NCBI GenBank assembly: GCA_964435625.1
Contig: CAYTAG010000156.1
Span: 1-8,698, forward strand
Direction: 5' to 3'
Length of the DNA: 8,698 bases
Source of the DNA: PXRE01 sp964435625
GTDB lineage: Archaea > Halobacteriota > Halobacteria > Halobacteriales > PXRE01
Shown in pieces: positions 1 through 5,160 of the stretch. The notes under the pieces are model-generated. The model was not told the origin of the DNA, did no database searches, and was given only the letters and a program-made list of their open reading frames with translations. The first letter of the stretch is position 1; the number at the start of each line of letters is the position of its first letter. A program made the position numbers and the translations under genes.

Positions 1-408
1 GCGGTCCACCCCGAGCGCGCCATCCAGGGCGCGATTCGGAAGATCGAGGGCATGACCCACGAGGAGCGCGAGGCGTTCGCCCGCGAGATAGAGGCTCCGG
101 CCCCGCTGGTCCACGAGACCGCCGAGGAGGGTCGCCTGCCGGTCGTCAACTTCGCCGCGGGCGGCATCGCCACCCCCGCGGACGCCGCGCTGATGATGCA
201 CCACGGCTGCGACGGCATCTTCGTCGGATCGGGCATCTTCGGCGCCGAGAACCCGCCAGCCATGGCCGAGGCCATCGTCGAGGCGGTCAACAGCTGGGAC
301 GATCCCGACGCACTCGCCGAGATCGCCGCCGACCTCGGCGAGGGAATGAAGGGCGACGCCAACGCCGACCTGCCCGACGAGGAGAAACTCCAGGGCCGCG
401 GCGTCTGA
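1..408 (+). CDS. pdxS: Pyridoxal 5'-phosphate synthase lyase subunit PdxS, C-terminal part (5' end outside window)
   Basis: This is the C-terminal 135 residues of PdxS, open from base 1 to a TGA at 406-408. PdxS is the cytoplasmic TIM-barrel subunit that condenses ribose 5-phosphate, glyceraldehyde 3-phosphate and ammonia (supplied by the glutaminase PdxT) into pyridoxal phosphate. Seen directly are the family-typical stretch AVHPERAIQGAIRKIEGM, then RLPVVNFAAGGIATPADAAL (phosphate-binding loop, window residues about 47-66) and GIFVGSGIF (about 72-80), followed by an acidic tail ending in GRGV. The PdxS catalytic lysines lie upstream, off the window; I infer that about half the protein (family length near 300) is missing only because the window starts here. 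PdxT is not visible. Homoserine kinase lies nearby, and its product feeds a PLP-dependent enzyme (threonine synthase), but it is on the other strand and not co-transcribed. Confidence 0.97.
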   Translation, partial: AVHPERAIQGAIRKIEGMTHEEREAFAREIEAPAPLVHETAEEGRLPVVNFAAGGIATPADAALMMHHGCDGIFVGSGIFGAENPPAMAEAIVEAVNSWDDPDALAEIAADLGEGMKGDANADLPDEEKLQGRGV

Positions 409-587
409 CCCGTCGGCACCCCAGCGCGCCCCGGCGAACCCTTCGCGCGGGCGAGCGCCGCGCCGTAACCGGATCCTTCGCCGTCACGTCCCCGAATCTC
501 TCGTCCGATTCGACGGCGGAGTGGCCACCCACGAACGTCATAGGTAATAAATCTTCTTATCGTTCTCTCGGAGAGTGATCGCCCACT

Positions 588-599
588 AATTATTTATTG
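588..599 (+). promoter_or_regulatory. Possible archaeal promoter (AT-rich box) for the 769-1047 gene
   Basis: AATTATTTATTG is the most A/T-rich run in a very GC-rich window and resembles an archaeal TATA box. If it is used on the plus strand, transcription would begin near 615-620, leaving a leader of roughly 150 bases before the ATG at 769. The tract AATAAATCTT at about 546-555 is an alternative box. No box is found at the usual 27-31 bases before 769. This is inference from composition and spacing. Confidence 0.4.
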
Positions 600-751
600 A
601 AGGTAGTCGCGTGGGAAAGTGTAATGATCCGCACGTGGAACCGGCGAGGGGCCATAGAGCGCAGCCGCGGGGATCTACAGGCGGCCGCGCCGGACCCGAG
701 AGCGTCACGGCAGCAATCGTCGACCGACGGGTGCCGCCGGGAGGCGTCGAC

Positions 752-757
752 GGAGGG
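752..757 (+). promoter_or_regulatory. Shine-Dalgarno-like site GGAGGG before the 769 gene
   Basis: GGAGGG lies 11 bases before the ATG at 769 and matches the anti-Shine-Dalgarno end of 16S rRNA. It supports a leadered mRNA for this gene, unlike most neighbours, which appear leaderless. The site directly abuts the 3' arm (746-752) of a possible 7-bp hairpin with 718-724, so folding could affect ribosome access. An ATG at 758 in another frame overlaps the site and would give a competing frame; I consider it spurious. Confidence 0.4.
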
Positions 758-768
758 ATGGCCGAAGC

Positions 769-1047
769 ATGTCTGACCGCGTCTACGAGGGCTCCGACGG
801 GCGGTACTACACCGCCGTGCAGCTGTGGGAGCACCTCGAGTCGGAGACGTGGGTGCCCTGTGCCTGGGACCCGGACACCGGCCGCGAGTGGGTGCAGACG
901 CCGAACGGCGATCTCCTGGCGTTGACCCCCGTCCCCGAGTCGGAGTTGCCCGAAGCGGTCGAACTGGAATCGCATCCCGCCGGCCAGCGCGTCGACGACC
1001 AGCGCGACCTCCCCCCGACTACCCCCGGGGAGGGCGAGCACGCATAG
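769..1047 (+). CDS. Small acidic Trp/Tyr-rich protein of unknown function
   Basis: A 92-residue soluble protein that I do not recognise. The N-terminal two thirds look like a folded domain rich in aromatic residues: GRYYTAVQLWEHLESETWVPCAWDPDTGREWVQ (residues about 11-43), with three Trp, two Tyr, one Cys, and alternating charged and hydrophobic positions suggesting beta strands around a short helix. Residues about 60-92 are Pro-, Glu- and Asp-rich and probably disordered. There is no signal peptide or membrane segment. The ATG at 769 is chosen because the coding pattern starts there and a GGAGGG lies just upstream. The gene stands alone: pdxS ends 360 bases before it, and the convergent membrane-protein gene stops 18 bases after it. 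It is probably a conserved haloarchaeal hypothetical protein; a function cannot be assigned from sequence. Confidence 0.72.
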   Translation: MSDRVYEGSDGRYYTAVQLWEHLESETWVPCAWDPDTGREWVQTPNGDLLALTPVPESELPEAVELESHPAGQRVDDQRDLPPTTPGEGEHA

Positions 1048-1065
1048 GCCGACGCGGTCGCCCCG

Positions 1066-1416
1066 TCACCCGCGCGACCGCACAGCGACGGCTACGACCA
1101 GGACCGCGAGGTACGTCGCCAGGCCGCCGGCGAGCGCCGACAGCCCTGCGTCGGGCGCGACCGTTGCGACCGCGAGGCAAAGCGCGATCCCGGCGAGGAG
1201 GGCCCCGACTCTCGCGCCGGGTCGCCGCCACGCGCGCCTGACCAGCCTGCGACGACGCGAAAGCAGCAGTTCCAGCAGGACGGCGCCGCCCGCGCCGCCC
1301 GCCGCGGCAGCGGGTGCGGGGCGGGCGTCGACGGCGACGCCAGCGGCGAGGACGACAGCCAGCACGGTCGCCGCCAGGCCGCCGTCGACGAGCGCCTCCC
1401 GCGATCCGGCGGTCAT
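1066..1416 (-). CDS. Four-helix integral membrane protein of unknown function
   Basis: A 116-residue hydrophobic protein with four likely membrane helices, at residues about 14-31, 35-53, 69-87 and 89-112. The loop between helices 2 and 3 is very Arg-rich (SRRRRLVRRAWRRPGAR, residues 53-69), so by the positive-inside rule it should face the cytoplasm, with both termini also inside. Composition is mostly Ala, Val, Leu and Gly, with no catalytic motif. The ATG at 1414-1416 overlaps the stop of homoserine kinase (ATGA at 1416-1413), so the two genes are very likely translated together from one mRNA. Nothing shows that it acts in threonine metabolism; an accessory or transport role would be a guess. 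It is probably an uncharacterised haloarchaeal membrane family. It ends tail to tail with the 769-1047 gene. Confidence 0.82.
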   Translation of the reverse strand: MTAGSREALVDGGLAATVLAVVLAAGVAVDARPAPAAAAGGAGGAVLLELLLSRRRRLVRRAWRRPGARVGALLAGIALCLAVATVAPDAGLSALAGGLATYLAVLVVAVAVRSRG

Positions 1417-2294
1417 CGGCCGTCGACCACGCGGGCTCCGCGACCGACCGCGGTCTGGTAGGCGCGGGCCCGGATGTCGGCGTCCGCGAAGGCGTCGACG
1501 GCCGCGCTGGCGACCGCGCGGCGGTCCCCGGGGTAGCATGCGGCGACGACGGTCGGCCCGGACCCGCTGACGGTGACGCCGGTCGCGCCCACGTCCAGTG
1601 CGGCTTCGCGGGCGGCCTCGTAGCCGTCGATCAGCGCCGCCCGGGCCGGGGTCACCACGGGGTCGTCCATCCCCGCGCCGACCAGCGCGGGGTCGTCGCG
1701 GAACATGCCGGCCACCAGGGTCGCGGCGTTGCCGACGGTCTCGACGAGGTCGTCGACGCTCGCACTCGCCGGCACGACCTCGCGGGCGTCCCGGGTCGAG
1801 ACGACGGCCTCCGGCAGGCACGCGACCAGCGGGACCTCGGCGTCGACCTGGACGATCCCGTCGGCCGCGGCGGTGAACCCGCCCAGCAGGGCCGGCGCGA
1901 CGTTGTCGCGGTGGGGGTCGCCCGCCACGGCCGCCTCGCCCTCGGCGGCGACGTCGACCAGTTGCTCGCGGTCGTAGCCCAGGTCGTAGAGGTGGTTCAG
2001 CGCGAGCGCGGTCCCGGCGGCGGAGGCGGCCGACGAGCCAAGCCCGGAGGACGGACGGACGCCCTTGTCGATCCGGACGTGCGCCGGCGCGTCGAGTTCG
2101 GCCGCGACGACCCCCGCGGTGTTGTCCGCGGGGTCCTCCGGGACGTACCGGCTGCCGGTGCCGGTCACCTCGATGGTCGTCTCCGTCGCCCGCTGGACGT
2201 GGACGACGTCCGCCGGGCGGGTCAGCGCCGCCCCGAACACGTCGTACCCGCTGCCGAGGTTGGCCGTCGTCGCCGGGGCCCGGACCGTGACCAT
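1413..2294 (-). CDS. thrB: Homoserine kinase (GHMP family)
   Basis: A 293-residue cytoplasmic kinase that transfers the ATP gamma-phosphate to the hydroxyl of L-homoserine, giving O-phosphohomoserine for threonine synthase. It shows the full GHMP signature: the N-terminal substrate strand VRAPATTANLGSGYDVFG (residues 4-21), the ATP-binding loop PSSGLGSSAAS (81-91), the family-typical HRDNVAPALLGG (128-139) and the C-terminal glycine motif VSGSGPTVVA (242-251). Length matches archaeal and bacterial ThrB (about 290-310). The ATG at 2294 is chosen because the homology begins exactly there and an AT-rich box lies about 29 bases upstream; the open frame continues upstream to 2669, but that part is antisense to the 2416-2676 gene. 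The downstream membrane protein is coupled by a 4-base overlap. No frameshift or missing motif is seen. Confidence 0.95.
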   Translation of the reverse strand: MVTVRAPATTANLGSGYDVFGAALTRPADVVHVQRATETTIEVTGTGSRYVPEDPADNTAGVVAAELDAPAHVRIDKGVRPSSGLGSSAASAAGTALALNHLYDLGYDREQLVDVAAEGEAAVAGDPHRDNVAPALLGGFTAAADGIVQVDAEVPLVACLPEAVVSTRDAREVVPASASVDDLVETVGNAATLVAGMFRDDPALVGAGMDDPVVTPARAALIDGYEAAREAALDVGATGVTVSGSGPTVVAACYPGDRRAVASAAVDAFADADIRARAYQTAVGRGARVVDGR

Positions 2295-2318
2295 GCCGTC
2301 CGAATCGGCCGCCCGGGA

Positions 2319-2327
2319 GCAAAAAGC
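2319..2327 (-). promoter_or_regulatory. Likely promoter box of thrB
   Basis: On the minus strand the run CTTTTTG is centred about 29 bases before the thrB ATG (2294) in otherwise GC-rich DNA. This is the spacing expected for a TATA box driving a leaderless haloarchaeal transcript. The assignment is inferred from spacing and composition. Confidence 0.5.
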
Positions 2328-2380
2328 TGGCGAGAAGCCCGTCCTCCCGTGGGCCGACGGCCGAGCGTCCGGAAGGGACC

Positions 2381-2390
2381 GCATAACGAC
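2381..2390 (+). promoter_or_regulatory. Likely promoter box of the 2416 zinc-finger gene
   Basis: GCATAACGAC is centred about 31 bases before the ATG at 2416. Similar short TAAC or TTAT boxes sit at the same distance before several other genes in this window (4153, 4909, 6524), so the pattern is internally consistent with leaderless transcription. The 121-base gap 2295-2415 thus carries two divergent promoters, this one and that of thrB. Confidence 0.45.
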
Positions 2391-2415
2391 GGTGGTGTCG
2401 CCCCCGCGTTCGATC

Positions 2416-2676
2416 ATGGTCGAGCCCCGGGAGCGACACGCCTCCTGCCCCTGGTGTGGCACCGGCGTCGACGACCGCCAGGACCTCGTCGTCGTCCGTC
2501 CCGACCGGCGACAGGTCCCCGACCAGGTGCTCCACCGGGACTGCGCGACCGAGTGGCAGCGGTTCATCGAGCGCGCGAAGGCCGTCGCGTCCGAAGGCGC
2601 CCGCCACCCGCTGCTGGACGCGCCGCTCGAACGCGGGTTCGAACTGGAGGACTGCCGGCGGGGCGACACGCCGTAG
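2416..2676 (+). CDS. Small CPWCG zinc-finger-like protein of unknown function
   Basis: An 86-residue protein. Seen directly are CPWCG (residues 11-15) and HRDC (40-43), giving a possible Cys-Cys-His-Cys metal site (C11, C14, H40, C43) with about 25 residues between the pairs. The intervening segment DLVVVRPDRRQVPDQVLH looks like strands; the rest (residues 44-86), starting ATEWQRFIERAKAVA, is mainly helical and charged. CPxCG is the hallmark of the many small zinc-finger proteins of haloarchaea, most of unknown function; here the second pair is HxxC rather than CxxC. The ATG at 2416 is preceded by a promoter box at about -31, and coding sequence unlike thrB antisense begins there. It is divergent from thrB and 68 bases ahead of the FAD protein. 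Partner and target are unknown. Confidence 0.82.
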   Translation: MVEPRERHASCPWCGTGVDDRQDLVVVRPDRRQVPDQVLHRDCATEWQRFIERAKAVASEGARHPLLDAPLERGFELEDCRRGDTP

Positions 2677-2705
2677 GCGCGGGCAGGGGACGACCGTCAG
2701 GGCCA

Positions 2706-2714
2706 TCCAAAAGG
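2706..2714 (+). promoter_or_regulatory. Possible promoter box of the 2745 FAD-protein gene
   Basis: TCCAAAAGG is the only A/T-rich run in the 68-base gap before the ATG at 2745, centred about 35 bases upstream. That would fit an archaeal promoter with a very short leader. Read-through from the 2416 gene is also possible. Confidence 0.35.
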
Positions 2715-2744
2715 CACATCCCCGCCCCCGGGTAACGACACGCC

Positions 2745-4097
2745 ATGATCGGGATCGTCGGGGGCGGCATCGCGGGGCTGGCGGCCGCCTACCGGTTGCA
2801 GGAACACGGCCACGAGGTCCGGGTGTTCGAGGCGAGCGACGACCTCGGGGGGCTGGCGGCCGTCTACGAGACGGCGGGTGACCCAATCGAGAAGTTCTAC
2901 CACCACCTCTCGGCCAGCGAGGGGACCATCGTCGAACTGGCCGAGGAACTCGGGCTGGGCGACCGCGTCGAGTGGCGCTACAAGACCGACGCCTTCTACG
3001 TCGACGGCGTGGTCCACCCGATGGAGAAGCTCTGGGAGATCGCGGCGTACCCACACCTCTCGCTGTACGACAAGTTCCGGCTCGGAATGCTCGTGCTGGA
3101 GGTCGACGTCCGCAGCGGCTGGCCGGACCCCGACGGCTTCGAGAACATCGAGGACTTCGAGGACGTCCCGGTGACCGACTTCCTGCTGGCCCAGACCACC
3201 GAGAACGTCTACCGGAACTTCTGGGAACCGCTACTGGACGCGAAGTTCGGCTCCCGTAAAGAGGACGTCAGCGCCGCCTGGCTACTGGGCCGGGTGAAGT
3301 TCCGCGGCGAGCGGGACCTGTTGCGCGGCGAGCAGCTGGGCTACTTCGAGGGCGGGTTCCACCTGCTGATCGACGCGCTGCTCGAAGCCGTGGGCCGCGA
3401 GAACGTCGTGACGGGCGCGCGGGTCACCGACTTCGACCTCGCCGACGGCGAAGCCTCGGCGCTGACCGCCGAGACCGACGGTGGGACCGAGACCCACGAC
3501 GTCGACGGCGTCGTCGTGGCGACGATGCCGAACGTCCTCGAAGCGCTGACGGGCTACGAGTGCGGAATCGACTTCCAGGGGACGGTCTGTTCGATCTGGT
3601 CGATGGACGAATCGCTGACCGACGTCTACTGGCTGAACCTCGTCGACGACGCGCCCTTCGGCGTGTTCATCGAGCACACGAACTTCGTGCCGGCCGGGCG
3701 CTACGGCGGCGAACACCTCTACTACACCGCCAGCTACGTCCAGGACGCCGACGAGGCGCTCTGGCAAATGAACGACGAGGAGGTCGAGGCCCACTGGCGC
3801 GAGGGCATCGCGGACCTGTTCCCCCACTTCGACCCGGACGCCGTGAACTGGGTGCGGACCGCTCGCAACCCCCGGACGGCGCCGATCTACGAGACGGGCT
3901 ACCTGGAGGAGGTGGTACCCTACGACCTCTCGGCGGCGGTCGCCGAGGGCGTCTACTACGCCGGAATGGCGAGTCGCGCGCAGTACCCCGAGCGGAGCCT
4001 CAACGGCGGCATCGAGGCCGGGTTCGCGGCGGCGGACCGGGCGGCCGGCGTCGTCGACGAGGTCGAGCAAGCGCGCACCCGGCCGAGGAAGGCGTAA
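2745..4097 (+). CDS. FAD-dependent oxidoreductase, protoporphyrinogen oxidase/amine oxidase-like
   Basis: A 450-residue flavoprotein of the amine oxidase/HemY-like superfamily. The N-terminus is a Rossmann FAD-binding fold: IVGGGIAGLAAAYRL (residues 4-18), the ribose-binding acid E29 after VRVF, and DLGGLA (33-38). Next comes FYHHL (51-55), typical of one branch of this superfamily, then a long substrate-domain region with many aromatic residues. The C-terminus has the second FAD-binding segment, GVYYAGMASRAQYPERSLNG followed by GIEAGFAAADRAA (about 402-434). The family oxidises amines, porphyrinogens or carotenoid-type substrates, or isomerises sugars, and sequence alone does not choose among these. 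No haem or carotenoid genes are nearby. No signal peptide is present, so it is probably cytoplasmic, perhaps membrane-associated. The ATG is at the first residue of the Rossmann strand. It is intact and matches the family length (about 420-460). Confidence 0.88.
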   Translation: MIGIVGGGIAGLAAAYRLQEHGHEVRVFEASDDLGGLAAVYETAGDPIEKFYHHLSASEGTIVELAEELGLGDRVEWRYKTDAFYVDGVVHPMEKLWEIAAYPHLSLYDKFRLGMLVLEVDVRSGWPDPDGFENIEDFEDVPVTDFLLAQTTENVYRNFWEPLLDAKFGSRKEDVSAAWLLGRVKFRGERDLLRGEQLGYFEGGFHLLIDALLEAVGRENVVTGARVTDFDLADGEASALTAETDGGTETHDVDGVVVATMPNVLEALTGYECGIDFQGTVCSIWSMDESLTDVYWLNLVDDAPFGVFIEHTNFVPAGRYGGEHLYYTASYVQDADEALWQMNDEEVEAHWREGIADLFPHFDPDAVNWVRTARNPRTAPIYETGYLEEVVPYDLSAAVAEGVYYAGMASRAQYPERSLNGGIEAGFAAADRAAGVVDEVEQARTRPRKA

Positions 4098-4123
4098 CCC
4101 CGCGAGCACCGCGAAGGCGTAAC
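4088..4123 (+). repeat. Short direct repeat GAAGGCGTAAC around the end of the FAD-protein gene
   Basis: GAAGGCGTAAC occurs at 4088-4098 and again at 4113-4123, 25 bases apart. The first copy includes the stop codon (TAA, 4095-4097) of the FAD protein. The second supplies the TAAC of the likely promoter box of the next gene. It may be a small tandem duplication that created a promoter element, or coincidence. Confidence 0.55.
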
Positions 4124-4128
4124 TCTTT
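4119..4128 (+). promoter_or_regulatory. Likely promoter box of the MBL-fold hydrolase gene
   Basis: GTAACTCTTT is centred about 29 bases before the ATG at 4153, the expected TATA-box distance for a leaderless haloarchaeal mRNA. It falls in the 55-base gap after the FAD-protein stop, suggesting that the hydrolase has its own transcript. Confidence 0.45.
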
Positions 4129-4131
4129 GTC

Positions 4132-4150
4132 GCGGGCGTCGAACGCCCGC
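4132..4150 (+). repeat. Perfect 8-bp inverted repeat abutting the start codon of the MBL hydrolase
   Basis: GCGGGCGT (4132-4139) and ACGCCCGC (4143-4150) are exact reverse complements separated by CGA, and the ATG follows two bases later. If transcription starts near the ATG (leaderless), this is a DNA palindrome at the start site, perhaps an operator. If it starts further upstream, the hairpin would sequester the start region. It could also act as a terminator stem for the FAD-protein gene, but no T-run follows. Confidence 0.6.
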
Positions 4151-4152
4151 CC

Positions 4153-4821
4153 ATGACGACGGAACTGGCGGATGGGGTCTGGCACTTCGACCTCGGGGCG
4201 GTCAACGCCTACCTGCTGGACGACGAGGAACTGGTGCTCGTCGACGCCGGGATGCCCTGGCACGCCGACGCCATCCGCGAGGGCCTGGCGACGGCGGGCT
4301 ACCGGCCGGCCGACGTCGACCGCGTAGTCCTCACGCACTTCGACCTCGACCACGTGGGCGCGCTGTCGAAACTCGACCTGGACGCGGCCATCCACGCCCC
4401 CGACCCGGACGCGGGCTATTTGACCGGCGAGGCGCGGCCGTCGGCGACGACCCTGAAGGGCGTCGTCCAGCACGGGTTCCGGCTGCTGGTGTCCGCACCA
4501 AACCGCCCAATCGACCGGGTGGCCGACGGCGACCGCCTCGGCCCGCTGGTGGCCTACCGGACGCCAGGGCACACGCCCGGCCACACGGTCTACGTGGCCG
4601 AGGGGGCGGGCGTCGCCTTCCTGGGCGACCTGGTGGTCGAGGACGACGGGGCGCTGTCGGTGGCGCCGTGGTTCCTGAACCTCGACACCGACCGGTCGCG
4701 GGCGAGCGTCCGCGAACTGGCCGAGCGCGCGCCGGCGTTCGACGTCGCGGCGATGGGCCACGGCGAACCGCTGGCGGCGGGCGGCGACGAGGCCCTGGCG
4801 GTGCTGGCCGACCGCCTGTAA
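4153..4821 (+). CDS. Metallo-beta-lactamase-fold hydrolase
   Basis: A 222-residue cytoplasmic MBL-fold protein, glyoxalase II-like in length. Core metal motifs are present: VDAG (residues 30-33), THFDLDHVG (61-69, H62, D64, D66, H67), RTPGHTPGHT (136-145), LGD (157-159, D159 being the expected bridging Asp) and MGHGEP (201-206, H203). The usual HxHxDH is HxDxDH here, with Asp replacing the second His. The fold and most metal ligands are kept, so it is probably a di-metal hydrolase, perhaps with altered metal preference. Substrates in the family include thioesters such as S-lactoylglutathione analogues, lactones, phosphodiesters and persulfides; nothing here selects one. The ATG at 4153 starts just before the first strand and is preceded by a promoter box and a perfect hairpin. 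It lies between two flavoproteins on the same strand. Confidence 0.92.
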   Translation: MTTELADGVWHFDLGAVNAYLLDDEELVLVDAGMPWHADAIREGLATAGYRPADVDRVVLTHFDLDHVGALSKLDLDAAIHAPDPDAGYLTGEARPSATTLKGVVQHGFRLLVSAPNRPIDRVADGDRLGPLVAYRTPGHTPGHTVYVAEGAGVAFLGDLVVEDDGALSVAPWFLNLDTDRSRASVRELAERAPAFDVAAMGHGEPLAAGGDEALAVLADRL

Positions 4822-4876
4822 GCGGCGGCGTTGCCGGGTCCGGTGCGGACCGACGGCGGCCGTCGAGTGGTACCAA

Positions 4877-4886
4877 GCGTTATCGG
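4877..4886 (+). promoter_or_regulatory. Likely promoter box of the 57-residue zinc-ribbon gene
   Basis: GCGTTATCGG has its TTAT centre about 27 bases before the ATG at 4909. Spacing and sequence resemble the boxes before the genes at 2416 and 6524. It also supports the start at 4909 over an in-frame ATG at 4831, because the box lies downstream of 4831. Confidence 0.5.
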
Positions 4887-4908
4887 GCTGGGGGTCGACG
4901 TGTCCGCC

Positions 4909-5082
4909 ATGGGACTGTTCGAACGGCTCGGGCGGAAGGCCGAACGGCTGAAACAGGAGGCGAAAGACGCCCGCGAGCAGAAGGTCAGCCAGCGCTGTCG
5001 TTCCTGTGGGGCGACGCTTTACGACGAACACGAAACGTGTCCCGAGTGCGCCAGCGAGGACGTGGTGGCCGTCGAGGACTGA
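4909..5082 (+). CDS. 57-residue zinc-ribbon protein with N-terminal amphipathic helix
   Basis: A microprotein with two parts. Residues 1-27 (beginning MGLFERLGRKAERLKQEAK) form a charged amphipathic, coiled-coil-like helix. Residues 30-50 hold a zinc ribbon with CRSCG (30-34) and CPEC (44-47), four Cys with a 10-residue spacer, and an acidic tail ends the protein. This matches the haloarchaeal class of CPxCG-related small zinc-finger proteins, which are abundant and mostly uncharacterised; protein or nucleic-acid binding is the usual suggestion. The start at 4909 is chosen over the in-frame ATG at 4831 because the upstream 26 residues (MPGPVRTDGGRR...) look non-coding and a promoter box sits between them. 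The gene lies 87 bases after the MBL hydrolase and 78 before the NAD/FAD oxidoreductase. It might dock with one of these, but that is a guess. Confidence 0.88.
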   Translation: MGLFERLGRKAERLKQEAKDAREQKVSQRCRSCGATLYDEHETCPECASEDVVAVED

Positions 5083-5120
5083 CGGGCGGGGATCGCGCCC
5101 CCCACGCCGCCGCTGGATTC

Positions 5121-5135
5121 CGAAACTGTTCTCAA
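5121..5135 (+). promoter_or_regulatory. Possible promoter of the 5161 oxidoreductase gene
   Basis: CGAAACTGTTCTCAA ends about 26 bases before the ATG at 5161. CGAAA resembles an archaeal BRE (TFB-recognition element) and TGTTCT a weak TATA region. The spacing fits a leaderless transcript, but the box is less clear than those of neighbouring genes. Confidence 0.35.
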
Positions 5136-5160
5136 CCCCCGCTCTGTATCCTCGGAACAT

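Larger units (their letters stand above)
409..768. other. Gene-free stretch with AT-rich island and possible structured leader
   Basis: No convincing gene lies in these 360 bases. The first part (409-540) is ordinary GC-rich sequence. At about 541-600 the composition shifts sharply to A/T, with runs such as AATAAATCTT and ACTAATTATTTATTG flanking a short palindrome, CTCTC-G-GAGAG (565-575). From about 610 to the start codon at 769 the sequence is GC-rich again and can be drawn as hairpins: 641-646 with 688-693 (CCGGCG/CGCCGG), extended by 650-653 with 683-686, and 718-724 with 746-752 (CGTCGAC/GTCGACG). A GTG-initiated open frame at 611 runs through here but overlaps the 769 gene in another frame and resembles no protein I know. 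Confidence 0.6.

Noticed and set aside
611..768. Possible tRNA or SRP RNA in the leader region
   Set aside because: I found no T-loop signature, acceptor stem or SRP-like conserved loop; only generic GC-rich hairpins.
611..925. GTG-initiated 104-codon frame overlapping the 769 gene
   Set aside because: It overlaps the better-supported frame at 769-1047, has shadow-like Arg/Pro composition and no recognisable domain.
1314..2735. Long plus-strand open frame opposite thrB
   Set aside because: It is Arg/Gly-rich with no family resemblance and is fully antisense to homoserine kinase, a typical GC-rich shadow.
1066..3054. Very long minus-strand open frame (662 codons)
   Set aside because: It only joins the membrane-protein frame to shadow sequence of thrB and the FAD protein. 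The upstream part is Arg/Pro/Gly-rich, as expected from GC-rich antisense or off-frame reading; only 1066-1416 is coding.
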